IMG/VR virus record: IMGVR_UViG_3300025889_009991
Coordinates: 1 to 22,412 of that record
DNA from: a virus
Reading direction: 5' to 3' (one strand)
DNA: 22,412 nucleotides
Shown: piece by piece, positions 1 through 6,040 of the stretch
Layout: each line of letters starts with the position of its first letter
Numbering within the stretch: position 1 is the stretch's first letter
Notes under the pieces: model-generated
The model's input: the letters and a program-made list of their open reading frames with translations, nothing else
What the model was told of the DNA's origin: nothing
Database searches by the model: none
Translations under genes and position numbers: made by a program

Positions 1-64
1 GCTAAACCCCCCTGATGATAGTACCCCCACCACAAGAAGCTTTAAAACGAGAGGCGGAAGGCCG

Positions 65-1891
65 ATGGACATTTTGACCATAGATTTTGAGACGTACTAT
101 GCCAAAGATTTTGGTCTCAAGAAGTACACCACTGAAGAATATATACGCGACAAGCAGTTCGAGGTTATCGGGGTTGCTGTTAAGAAGAACAATGAAGAGA
201 CTAAATTTATAACGGGGCCCAAAAGTAAGATAAAGAAGTTTCTAGATGACTACGACTGGAGTACTTCAGTGGCAGTAGCGCACAATGCTAGGTTCGACGC
301 CGCTATCCTGAGTTGGCACTTCGACATACGCCCCAAGAAGATTGCTGACACCCTTTGCATGGCGCGAGCTATACACACTATAGAAGTAGGCGGTAGCCTA
401 TCGGCGTTAGTTAAGCACTATAACCTTGGGGTCAAAGGCACAGAGGTACTGGACGCGTTAGGCAAGAGGCGGTTGGACTTCACCCCAGAAGAAATGGAGG
501 CGTACGCAGGGTACTGTATAAACGACGTAGAGCTTACCTATGCGCTCTTCAAGGTGCTTATAAAGGGGTTCCCCCGCCTAGAGCTAGACCTGATTGACCT
601 GACTCTCAGGATGTTCACTGAGCCTGTATTAGAGGTAGACCGAGACCTGCTGACGGGGCACCTGACTAAGATACGGGATACCAAGGAAAAGCTACTGACC
701 AAGGCCAAGGTAGACCGCAAGCAGATAATGAGCAACCCTCAGTTCGCTGAGCTGCTCACAAGGTGCGGAGTACAACCCCCCAAGAAGGTTAGCCTCACGA
801 CAGGCAAAGAGACGTACGCCTTCGCTAAGACTGACGAGGGGTTCAAGGCGCTACAGGAACACAGCAACCCACTGGTGCAGGTGCTAGTGGCTACCCGCAT
901 GGGGGTAAAGTCCACGATTGACGAGACTCGCACGGAACGGCTTATTGCGATAGGCGAAAGGGGCAAGCTACCCATACCACTGAAGTACTACGCTGCACAT
1001 ACAGGCAGGTGGGGTGGGGACGACAAGGTGAACATGCAGAACCTACCTCGAGGCTCCATACTTAAGAAAGCTATATGCGCACCAGAGGGCTACCAGTTCG
1101 TAGACTGTGACTTATCTCAGATCGAAGCCCGCACCCTTGCTTGGTTAGCTGAGCAGGACGACCTAGTGGAAGCCTTCGACAGGGGGGACGATGTATACAA
1201 AATCATGGCCTCGGCCATCTACAACAAGCCCAAGGAAGAGATAACCAAAGACGAGCGGTTTGTGGGTAAGACTACGATCCTTGGAGCGGGCTACGGCATG
1301 GGAGCCAGCAAGTTCAAAGCTCAGTTAGCTACCTTCGGGGTCGACCTCAGCCAAGAAGAGTGCGACAGGATTATCCGTGTATATAGAGAGACTTACCCAA
1401 ATATACCTAAGCTATGGCGAGCCGCAGGTAACGCGCTTGAAGGGCTGATGCAAGGACGGGCGCAGGATATAGGCAAGGTAGGGATACTCGTGGTCGATGC
1501 CGAGACGGGGATCAAATTACCTAATGGTCTACATATTAAGTACCCCAATCTAAGGAAGGAAGTTAACGAAGAAGACGGGCGCAAGGAGCTTGTTTACGAC
1601 ACTAAGCGCGGGCGAGCTACCATACCCAACAGGATATACGGGGGTAAGGTTATTGAGAACGTTTGTCAGGCATTGGCTCGTATTGTGATCGGTGAGCAGT
1701 TGCTCAGAGTTGCCAAGCGCTATAAAGTTGTAATGACCGTGCACGATGCGATAGGCTGTATAGCCCCCCTAGCGGAGATAGAACGCGCTATGGAATACGT
1801 AGAGTACTGCATGAGAATACGCCCCGAGTGGGCACCAGACTTACCTTTAGATTGTGAAGGTGGATACGCTAACTCCTACGGTGAGTGTTAA
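65..1891 (+). CDS. Family A DNA polymerase with 3'-5' exonuclease (phage type)
   Basis: Template-directed DNA polymerase that should copy the phage genome. The 608-residue protein shows the DEDDy proofreading domain first: D7 and E9 (DFETYY), N74/D78 (HNARFD), and Y150/D154 (YCIND). The polymerase domain follows: motif A DLSQIEAR with D349, motif B R398/K402 leading into GYGMG, and motif C TVHDA with H560 and D561. Where E. coli Pol I has HDE, this protein has HDA; I believe this is shared by other phage-type enzymes but could not check. There is no 5'-nuclease domain, as usual for phage enzymes. The start lies six residues before the first catalytic Asp, and a purine-rich GAGAGGCGGAAGG lies upstream. 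The frame stays open back to base 2, but without a start codon there. It is the first gene of the + strand block. Confidence 0.95.
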   Translation: MDILTIDFETYYAKDFGLKKYTTEEYIRDKQFEVIGVAVKKNNEETKFITGPKSKIKKFLDDYDWSTSVAVAHNARFDAAILSWHFDIRPKKIADTLCMARAIHTIEVGGSLSALVKHYNLGVKGTEVLDALGKRRLDFTPEEMEAYAGYCINDVELTYALFKVLIKGFPRLELDLIDLTLRMFTEPVLEVDRDLLTGHLTKIRDTKEKLLTKAKVDRKQIMSNPQFAELLTRCGVQPPKKVSLTTGKETYAFAKTDEGFKALQEHSNPLVQVLVATRMGVKSTIDETRTERLIAIGERGKLPIPLKYYAAHTGRWGGDDKVNMQNLPRGSILKKAICAPEGYQFVDCDLSQIEARTLAWLAEQDDLVEAFDRGDDVYKIMASAIYNKPKEEITKDERFVGKTTILGAGYGMGASKFKAQLATFGVDLSQEECDRIIRVYRETYPNIPKLWRAAGNALEGLMQGRAQDIGKVGILVVDAETGIKLPNGLHIKYPNLRKEVNEEDGRKELVYDTKRGRATIPNRIYGGKVIENVCQALARIVIGEQLLRVAKRYKVVMTVHDAIGCIAPLAEIERAMEYVEYCMRIRPEWAPDLPLDCEGGYANSYGEC

Positions 1892-2045
1892 GTAATACCC
1901 CAGCGGGCGGTGGGTAAGCTGCACGGCTACAACACCCGCAGTGTATAACAAGTCAATTGTTCCTCCCTTCGCACAGAAAGGGTCGTTCTCCAGCTTGTGT
2001 GTACACCGGCTAGCCCACGCTACGGGCCCTTACAAGGAGAACACT
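1892..2045 (+). other. Intergenic leader with several inverted repeats
   Basis: This is the longest gap between genes in the + strand block. It holds nested arms GCGGG (1903-1907) with CCCGC (1935-1939), enclosing GTAAGC (1914-1919) with GCTAC (1926-1930). It also holds AACAA/TTGTT arms (1947-1951, 1957-1961), the palindrome GTGTACAC (1999-2006) and GCCC/GGGC arms (2013-2016, 2024-2027). It may contain an RNA structure, a terminator for the polymerase gene, or operators for the downstream HTH regulator. No T-run and no convincing sigma-70 promoter was seen, so the role is unknown. Confidence 0.3.
2034..2040 (+). promoter_or_regulatory. Ribosome binding site deciding the start of the HTH-sigma gene
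   Basis: AAGGAGA lies five bases before the ATG at 2046. It selects that start over an in-frame upstream GTG at 1941, whose extra 35 codons run through the structured leader and look non-coding. Confidence 0.8.
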
Positions 2046-2783
2046 ATGAAAGATTATAGACTAGAAATAAAAATAAAAAATAACTACTTGTTTACTAAGA
2101 TGAAGGAATACGGGATTGAAAATGCTGCGCAGTTAGCTAGAGCTATAGGTTCACACCCCTCTGCCGTAGGATATTATTTAAACCTAACTAGCCCCCCATA
2201 TACAAAGAAGGGGGAGCTAAAGGAATTAGCTAAGAAACTATGCGACTTCTTTTATTGCGACATTGAAGACCTATTTCCAGCAGAGCATTTAGAAAACGCG
2301 CTAGACAAAAACATTGTAGTCACGGAAAAGAACAAACACGAGCTATTACCTTCGAGGATGTTAGAGACAGATGATCCTTCTGTGGCTCTTATAGAACAAG
2401 AAGTTATGCAAGGTGTGAGGCAAGCCATAGCTAAGTCTTTAAGCGAAAGAGAACAAAAGGTACTGGCTTTACGTTTTGGATTAGAAGATGAAAAACCACA
2501 CACACTAGATCAAGTAGGAGAATTGTTTGGAGTTACGCCTAGCAGAATTCGGCAAATAGAAGCCAAGGCGCTTAGAAAATTAAGAAACCCCCGCAATCAA
2601 GATTTACTCTACCCCTTTTTAGAGGATAAGCACCTTGCGGCGGTTAGAGAACGCAAGCAACAAGAACTTAAACGTGCGGCAGACGAGAACGAACGCCTTT
2701 TGAATGGGTTAGAGATACTGTACCAGACAATGCAAGAACTTGAATCAGAGAAACTTAAACTGGAGAACTTTAATGACTACTAG
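2046..2783 (+). CDS. Cro/CI-type HTH fused to sigma-70 region 4
   Basis: Predicted 245-residue transcription factor. Residues about 14-78 look like a complete XRE/Cro-CI helix-turn-helix domain, ending in the typical IEDLFP. Residues about 125-183 closely resemble region 4 of RpoD-type sigma factors: SEREQKVLALRFGLED, then the region 4.2 helix with GVTPSRIRQIEAKALRKLR. Regions 1-3, including the -10-recognising region 2, are absent. A charged tail (about 195-245) is probably coiled coil. From family knowledge, region 4 contacts the RNA polymerase beta flap and the -35 element. The inference is a factor that binds its own operator and engages host RNA polymerase, as activator or as anti-host factor. 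It is probably autoregulated through the preceding gap. Its stop overlaps the next gene by 11 bases. Confidence 0.85.
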   Translation: MKDYRLEIKIKNNYLFTKMKEYGIENAAQLARAIGSHPSAVGYYLNLTSPPYTKKGELKELAKKLCDFFYCDIEDLFPAEHLENALDKNIVVTEKNKHELLPSRMLETDDPSVALIEQEVMQGVRQAIAKSLSEREQKVLALRFGLEDEKPHTLDQVGELFGVTPSRIRQIEAKALRKLRNPRNQDLLYPFLEDKHLAAVRERKQQELKRAADENERLLNGLEILYQTMQELESEKLKLENFNDY

Positions 2784-3054
2784 GGCAGAAGTACTAAAAA
2801 TAATAGAAAAGATTGAACTAGACCTTGCCGAGACTTTGAAGCGCCCCACAGTTATGCAACGGCTAAAATTCTTTTTATCAAAAAAGACGGTGGCCTCTTG
2901 GAGGGCAGACGTAGCCAAGATGAAAGCAGCGCGTAAAGAAAAGATTAAAAACTTGCAGACTAGAAAGAAAAACCTACTAAAAGCTCTAAAAATTTGGCTA
3001 GATGCGGGAGATGTTATTGGTAAGTACGAAACTAAAAAGGAAGCACATGACTAA
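2773..3054 (+). CDS. Small basic hypothetical protein
   Basis: Predicted 93-residue, Lys/Arg-rich and largely helical protein; I do not recognise a family. It has two likely helices (about 5-20 and 45-80) with heptad-like spacing, so a short coiled coil is plausible, and no membrane segment. The ATG at 2773 is preferred over an in-frame ATG at 2740 because GGAGA sits about seven bases upstream and gives an 11-base overlap with the preceding HTH-sigma gene, which suggests translational coupling. Its stop in turn overlaps the start of the next small gene. Position suggests an accessory early protein; nothing more can be supported. Confidence 0.7.
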   Translation: MTTRAEVLKIIEKIELDLAETLKRPTVMQRLKFFLSKKTVASWRADVAKMKAARKEKIKNLQTRKKNLLKALKIWLDAGDVIGKYETKKEAHD

Positions 3055-3163
3055 CAAAGAAATCAGAGCGGCGTTAAAGTTGTTTGCTTGCCAGTTAGAA
3101 ATAGCGGCCGAACTTAAACAAATTCGAGAGGCGAAAAATGAGTGGAAAAGGCAGCAGACGTAG
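3047..3163 (+). CDS. Very small hypothetical protein (38 aa)
   Basis: Unrecognised 38-residue protein, short enough to be missed by length filters. It begins MTNKEIRAAL and is predicted to be one amphipathic helix with alternating Ala/Leu and Lys/Glu/Arg. AAGGAAG lies just upstream of the ATG at a sensible distance. The start overlaps the stop of the preceding gene by eight bases, and the end overlaps the next gene (start 3138) by 26 bases. Coupling on both sides and the good ribosome binding site argue that it is real. Function unknown. Confidence 0.55.
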   Translation: MTNKEIRAALKLFACQLEIAAELKQIREAKNEWKRQQT

Positions 3164-3329
3164 GCCCTTACTTATCCCTGCTAAAGACTTCGGGGAGAAC
3201 TGGGCAAAAATCTTTGAGAAACCAAAACAGAAGGAAGAAGAGAATGATATACGCACAAATGGCGAAGCCAACCGACCCATTACCGAAGGAGACACCCCTA
3301 CAGAAACAGACGGGCGGGACGCATTATAA
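3138..3329 (+). CDS. Small KGSRRRP/NWxxIF phage protein
   Basis: Predicted 63-residue protein. The N-terminal half has the pattern KGSRRRP (residues 4-10), then a gap, then NWAKIF (21-26). I recognise this from small uncharacterised phage proteins that often sit beside DUF3310 genes. GAGAGG precedes the ATG. The acidic, Thr-rich C-terminal half overlaps the DUF3310 gene in another frame for 86 bases. The conserved part lies outside the overlap, so the tail may be free to vary. Biochemical role unknown; the basic N-terminus would allow nucleic acid binding, but that is inference. Confidence 0.65.
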   Translation: MSGKGSRRRPLLIPAKDFGENWAKIFEKPKQKEEENDIRTNGEANRPITEGDTPTETDGRDAL

Positions 3330-3501
3330 GAACATGGCTATCCAACCAGCGGAGTACGCCGAGAAGAATGGCTTGTCGCTGCTAGAAGGTAACGTAGTGA
3401 AGTATATAACTAGGTGGAAGTTGAAGGGGCAACCCTTGTCGGACTTAGAGAAAGCTAAACACTGCATTGACTTGCTAATCGAGATACACAACGTCAAATG
3501 A
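3244..3501 (+). CDS. DUF3310 family protein
   Basis: Predicted 85-residue protein of the DUF3310 (SaV-like) family, common in phages and sometimes annotated as nucleotide kinase-like after T7 gene 1.7, which is not proof of activity here. Visible family features are GGTHY (24-28), the Ile-Gln-Pro-x-Glu-Tyr segment, GNVVKYITRW (49-58), and the final segment with DLEKAKHCIDLL. The ATG at 3244 is chosen because GGAAGAAGAG lies directly upstream. A longer in-frame form from 3142 would only add basic sequence that reads like an out-of-frame shadow of the previous gene. The stop overlaps the ATG of the next small gene (ATGA). Confidence 0.88.
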   Translation: MIYAQMAKPTDPLPKETPLQKQTGGTHYKNMAIQPAEYAEKNGLSLLEGNVVKYITRWKLKGQPLSDLEKAKHCIDLLIEIHNVK

Positions 3502-3626
3502 AAATAACAATAGAAGTAGATGGTGCGGACGCCGAAAAGATTATGGCTTTGTTACAGCGGGCCAGTGAAGCAGTAGAAAAGTTAGAAGCCATACTTCAGG
3601 AGTTTGAGGATGCTGATAAAGTGTAA
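3498..3626 (+). CDS. Very small acidic hypothetical protein (42 aa)
   Basis: Unrecognised 42-residue protein beginning MKITIEVDGAD: a short beta-strand-like start followed by one long acidic amphipathic helix with heptad-like Leu/Ile/Val spacing, so it may dimerise. Its ATG overlaps the DUF3310 stop as ATGA, which argues for coupled translation. The end overlaps the next gene by 17 bases and supplies that gene's ribosome binding site. Too short to assign a function. Confidence 0.6.
   Translation: MKITIEVDGADAEKIMALLQRASEAVEKLEAILQEFEDADKV
3598..3602 (+). promoter_or_regulatory. Ribosome binding site selecting ATG 3610
   Basis: AGGAG is seven bases before the ATG at 3610 but only one base before the in-frame TTG at 3604, so it favours the ATG. 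Confidence 0.7.
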
Positions 3627-4125
3627 CGCCGCAGACCACCTGTATTTAATAGAAGATGACCCCGTACGTGGAGGGTTGTTTAAGGACAACGCAGACAGGT
3701 TTGATGCCCCTTTCCATGTGTATGCAGAGGTAAACGACGAGACGGGAGAAATAGCCGCAGTTGTTTGTGTGGTCATATGTAAGTTCGTACCGCAAGACGA
3801 AGTGCAATTAAAGTTTATCGCCGCAGGGAAACTTACCGATATAGAAGAAGCGCTCGAAGAAAGAGAGGCTATGCACGGGGCACTTGGTACGGTACTGTGC
3901 CCCTACTCAATATGGTCATACCAAAAAGGGCACGGAAGAAAGCTGATTAGTAACTTACTAGAAGCAACGCCCATAATGCACCCAGAGGTAGATGCGGTAA
4001 TAACTATGTCTCCACACACTCATACCGCTATGAAGTTTCATTTAAGCAACGGTGCAGGACTATTCTCTACTAACGAGGAAACCGTTAACTACGAATACGA
4101 GGTGGAAGATGTCGTACTTCACTGA
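3610..4125 (+). CDS. GNAT-like acyltransferase-fold protein
   Basis: Predicted 171-residue protein that reads like a GNAT-fold N-acyltransferase. An N-terminal strand-rich half (DETGEIAAVVCVVIC) is followed by a GHGRKLISNLLE segment, where GNAT enzymes bind the acyl-CoA pyrophosphate. A later segment, MKFHLSNGAGLF, recalls the conserved FHLxNGA stretch of malonyl-CoA decarboxylase, also GNAT-folded. The canonical Q/R-x-x-G-x-G motif is imperfect: Tyr occupies the Gln/Arg position. No signal peptide or membrane segment is visible. Phage GNAT proteins can acetylate host or phage proteins, but no substrate can be proposed from sequence. The gene sits in the run of small early genes, with its start inside the preceding gene and its end overlapping the next by 17 bases. 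Confidence 0.55.
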   Translation: MLIKCNAADHLYLIEDDPVRGGLFKDNADRFDAPFHVYAEVNDETGEIAAVVCVVICKFVPQDEVQLKFIAAGKLTDIEEALEEREAMHGALGTVLCPYSIWSYQKGHGRKLISNLLEATPIMHPEVDAVITMSPHTHTAMKFHLSNGAGLFSTNEETVNYEYEVEDVVLH

Positions 4126-4345
4126 TCCAATGGCGGCTATAGAAGAGGCGCAGTTTGTGGCTAACGCCACGCAACAAAAAATGTTTGTAGTAGAAACGGA
4201 ACCAAACCGAATAGAAGTGCTTACTCCTGAAGAAGCCTATCATGCAGACGGGTTAGTAATAGAAAAAATATCGCCCGTCCTTGAGAAAGAGGAAACAATC
4301 TATGATTACTCCGTTAGTATGCGTCGCAGCGGCCGTCTATTTTGA
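4109..4345 (+). CDS. Small hypothetical protein
   Basis: Unrecognised 78-residue protein. The segment AAIEEAQFVANATQQKMFVVE, followed by EVLTPEEAYHADG, suggests a helix then a short beta hairpin and another helix. It looks soluble and acidic. The ATG at 4109 is preferred because GGTGGAAG stands immediately before it; an in-frame ATG at 4052 would add 19 codons lying inside the GNAT-like gene. The gene overlaps the upstream gene by 17 bases and the lysin gene by 44 bases, so it is probably translated as part of the same coupled run. Confidence 0.6.
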   Translation: MSYFTDPMAAIEEAQFVANATQQKMFVVETEPNRIEVLTPEEAYHADGLVIEKISPVLEKEETIYDYSVSMRRSGRLF

Positions 4346-4706
4346 AGCGAGGGGTGAACCAACAGCAGGGCAGCTTGCTGTAGCCCATGTAATCCAAAAC
4401 AGAATCAAAGACCCACGTTACCCAGACAATGCGTGTGACGTGGTTAAGCAGGGGTACTACTGGAATGGAGTACCTATTCGTAACAAGTGCCAGTTTAGTT
4501 TTTATTGTGACGGTAAGTCGGACGATCCGAAGAACAAACAGGCATGGTTTAACGCGTTGTACATTGCAGAGTTGAGTGGTTATATCCCTGACACTACAAA
4601 CGGTGCGACTCATTATCATAATACAAAGGTGTTCCCTGAATGGGCTTACACTGGAGAAGTTACAACCAAGATACATCAGCATGTGTTTTATACAGGTATA
4701 AAATAG
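4302..4706 (+). CDS. SleB-type cell wall hydrolase (putative endolysin)
   Basis: Predicted 134-residue peptidoglycan hydrolase of the SleB/Hydrolase_2 family, named after spore cortex-lytic transglycosylases. The catalytic glutamate is probably E15 in YFEARGEP. It is followed by QLAVAHVIQNR, a YPDNACDVV stretch, CQFSFYCDGKSD and the terminal GATHYHN with FPEWAYT, covering the whole family domain with little extra. There is no clear cleavable signal peptide and no wall-binding domain, so release would need a holin or similar; none is visible nearby. The ATG at 4302 has AGAGGA about nine bases upstream, and a TTG at 4281 is the alternative. The stop overlaps the GTG of the next gene by one base. 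Role inferred: host lysis, though virion-associated wall degradation is possible. Confidence 0.85.
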   Translation: MITPLVCVAAAVYFEARGEPTAGQLAVAHVIQNRIKDPRYPDNACDVVKQGYYWNGVPIRNKCQFSFYCDGKSDDPKNKQAWFNALYIAELSGYIPDTTNGATHYHNTKVFPEWAYTGEVTTKIHQHVFYTGIK

Positions 4707-4963
4707 TGACCACGACAAAAATTAATGTACTGACCCCCCAAGAACGCGAGCGACTACGCAAAGAATTGCAACGGCAAGTTGAAGAGTTTGAGGCTAAAGG
4801 CGGGAAGATAACCCAGTTACCCCGCAATGCTTACACCGAAACCGACGTGGAAGGCAGGAACAAGCGCAAGCATGGAATAAGTTTTTCGTCCGACTCGTTA
4901 ACTGACCCAATAAAAAGACAGCTAGGAGGGTTCATCCTGCATAAAAAAGGGAGTAAAGACTAG
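4706..4963 (+). CDS. Conserved-looking small protein, GGKIxQLPR type, GTG start
   Basis: Predicted 85-residue protein. A charged helix (TPQERERLRKELQRQVEEF) is followed by KGGKITQLPRNAY, a pattern I have seen in small uncharacterised phage and plasmid proteins that may be DNA-binding. I cannot name the family. The C-terminal half is basic. The GTG at 4706 overlaps the last base of the lysin stop and has CAGG about nine bases upstream. Start sites further upstream would lie inside the lysin gene. The stop is immediately followed by the ATG of the nuclease gene. Confidence 0.65.
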   Translation: MTTTKINVLTPQERERLRKELQRQVEEFEAKGGKITQLPRNAYTETDVEGRNKRKHGISFSSDSLTDPIKRQLGGFILHKKGSKD

Positions 4964-5371
4964 ATGTATGAATATAACTGTAAGATTGTTCGTGTTGTTG
5001 ATGGAGATACAGTAGATGTTGATATTGATCTTGGCTTTAATCATTGGATTCATGGTGAGCGTATCCGTCTTTTTGGCGTGGATTGCCCCGAGTGTCGTAG
5101 CAGAGACAAGGATGAAAAAGCAGCGGGACTTGCCGCAAAGGATTTCGTCAAGGGATTGCTACACGATGGCGGGACTTACACTCTCACCACAAAAGAAAAA
5201 GGAAAGTTCGGACGCTACTTAGGTGTTATAATGTTGAGCGACAAAACTTCAGTTAACGCCGCACTAGTAAGTGAACACTTAGCTGTACCGTACTACGGGC
5301 AAAGCAAACAAGAAATAGAAGATGCGCACGTGGCTAACTATGAAATTCTAAAAGAGAAAGGTCTCCTATGA
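4964..5371 (+). CDS. Staphylococcal nuclease-like (SNase/TNase) protein
   Basis: Predicted 135-residue nuclease of the thermonuclease family, which cuts DNA or RNA using calcium. The hallmark residues are in order: VDGDTVDVD (D13, D15), IRLFGVDCPE (R35, D40, E43) and GKFGRYLG (R84, matching the second catalytic Arg of staphylococcal nuclease). C41 stands where the reference enzyme has Thr. No signal peptide precedes the fold, so it should act inside the host cell, unlike secreted homologues. Likely roles are host DNA breakdown or nucleotide scavenging (inference). The ATG directly follows the preceding TAG, with AGGGAG about ten bases upstream. The stop overlaps the next ATG (ATGA), coupling it to the Cas4/RecB-like gene. 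Confidence 0.88.
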   Translation: MYEYNCKIVRVVDGDTVDVDIDLGFNHWIHGERIRLFGVDCPECRSRDKDEKAAGLAAKDFVKGLLHDGGTYTLTTKEKGKFGRYLGVIMLSDKTSVNAALVSEHLAVPYYGQSKQEIEDAHVANYEILKEKGLL

Positions 5372-6039
5372 CAGCTTGGTCTTATAGCAGTTTAAGTACG
5401 TTCAAACAGTGCCCTAAAAAGTACTACCATTTACGCATAGCCAAGGATGTTAAAGACGTTTCTACCCAAGCCCTGCGCTACGGTAATGAAGTTCATAAAG
5501 CTGCAGAGTTATACATACGCGATGGAGTACCCATACCTAAGAAGTTTGACTTCATCCTCAAGTCTTTAGACGCATTGAATAAGATAGAGGGCGACAAACA
5601 CTGCGAGCTTAAGTTTGGTGTTTCTTACGACGGGGCAGAGTACAGCCCTTGTAAGTTTTTCGATAAAGAAAAAGAAGTTTGGTGGCGAGGCATTGCTGAC
5701 TTGGTAATAGTTAACGGGGATAAAGCTTACCTTGTGGATTACAAGACTGGCAAAAATGCGAAGTACGCGGATACTGCGCAGTTGGACGCTTTAGCAGCAG
5801 CGACCTTTCTGCATTTCCCTGAAGTACAAACTATAAAATCTGCATTGCTTTATGTAGTTAGTAACGAGTTTATCCGCAAAGAACATAATCGAGAGTTCAT
5901 TAAGTCTTACTTTGCGGGCTTTCACCCGGACTTAGATCGGCTAGCTGTAGCGGAGGAGTCCAATGTTTGGAACGCAGTAAGCGGGCCCCTCTGTGCGTAC
6001 TGTCCGGTTACTAAATGCCCCCACAATAGGAGAAACTAA
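5368..6039 (+). CDS. PD-(D/E)XK nuclease, Cas4/RecB/AddB-like with iron-sulfur cysteines
   Basis: Predicted 223-residue exonuclease of the PDDEXK_1 superfamily. The N-terminus SYSSLSTFKQCPKKYY carries C15; then come the HxxxE helix (EVHKAAE), WRGIADLVIV with the metal-binding Asp, and LVDYKTGK with the Asp-x-Lys pair. Three cysteines close the protein (C209, C212, C217). This one-plus-three spacing matches the iron-sulfur staple of AddB/Cas4-type nucleases, so a 4Fe-4S cluster is likely. Family roles include DNA end resection and recombination; in phages such genes accompany replication modules. There is no Cas1 or Cas2 here, so a CRISPR role is not suggested. ATGA coupling links it to the nuclease upstream. 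Confidence 0.87.
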   Translation: MTAWSYSSLSTFKQCPKKYYHLRIAKDVKDVSTQALRYGNEVHKAAELYIRDGVPIPKKFDFILKSLDALNKIEGDKHCELKFGVSYDGAEYSPCKFFDKEKEVWWRGIADLVIVNGDKAYLVDYKTGKNAKYADTAQLDALAAATFLHFPEVQTIKSALLYVVSNEFIRKEHNREFIKSYFAGFHPDLDRLAVAEESNVWNAVSGPLCAYCPVTKCPHNRRN

Positions 6040-6040
6040 T

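Noticed and set aside
1-64. Polymerase gene extending upstream of 65
   Set aside because: The frame is open to base 2, but no start codon is present there and the proofreading domain begins properly after ATG 65.
1903-1939. Possible tRNA or intrinsic terminator after the polymerase gene
   Set aside because: Only nested short stems without cloverleaf arms, CCA end or a T-run; kept only as a structured gap.
1941-2045. Upstream GTG start of the HTH-sigma gene
   Set aside because: The added 35 codons cross inverted repeats, look non-coding, and the clear AAGGAGA points to ATG 2046.
3142-3243. Longer N-terminus of the DUF3310 protein
   Set aside because: The extra segment is a shadow of the KGSRRRP frame; a better ribosome binding site stands before 3244.
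4314-4718. 134-codon open frame on the - strand opposite the lysin
   Set aside because: It lies wholly across the well-supported SleB gene, has low-complexity Cys/Val content and no recognisable domain.
5368-6039. CRISPR-associated Cas4
   Set aside because: The fold is Cas4-like, but no Cas genes or repeat-spacer array are in the window; phage replication nucleases share this architecture.
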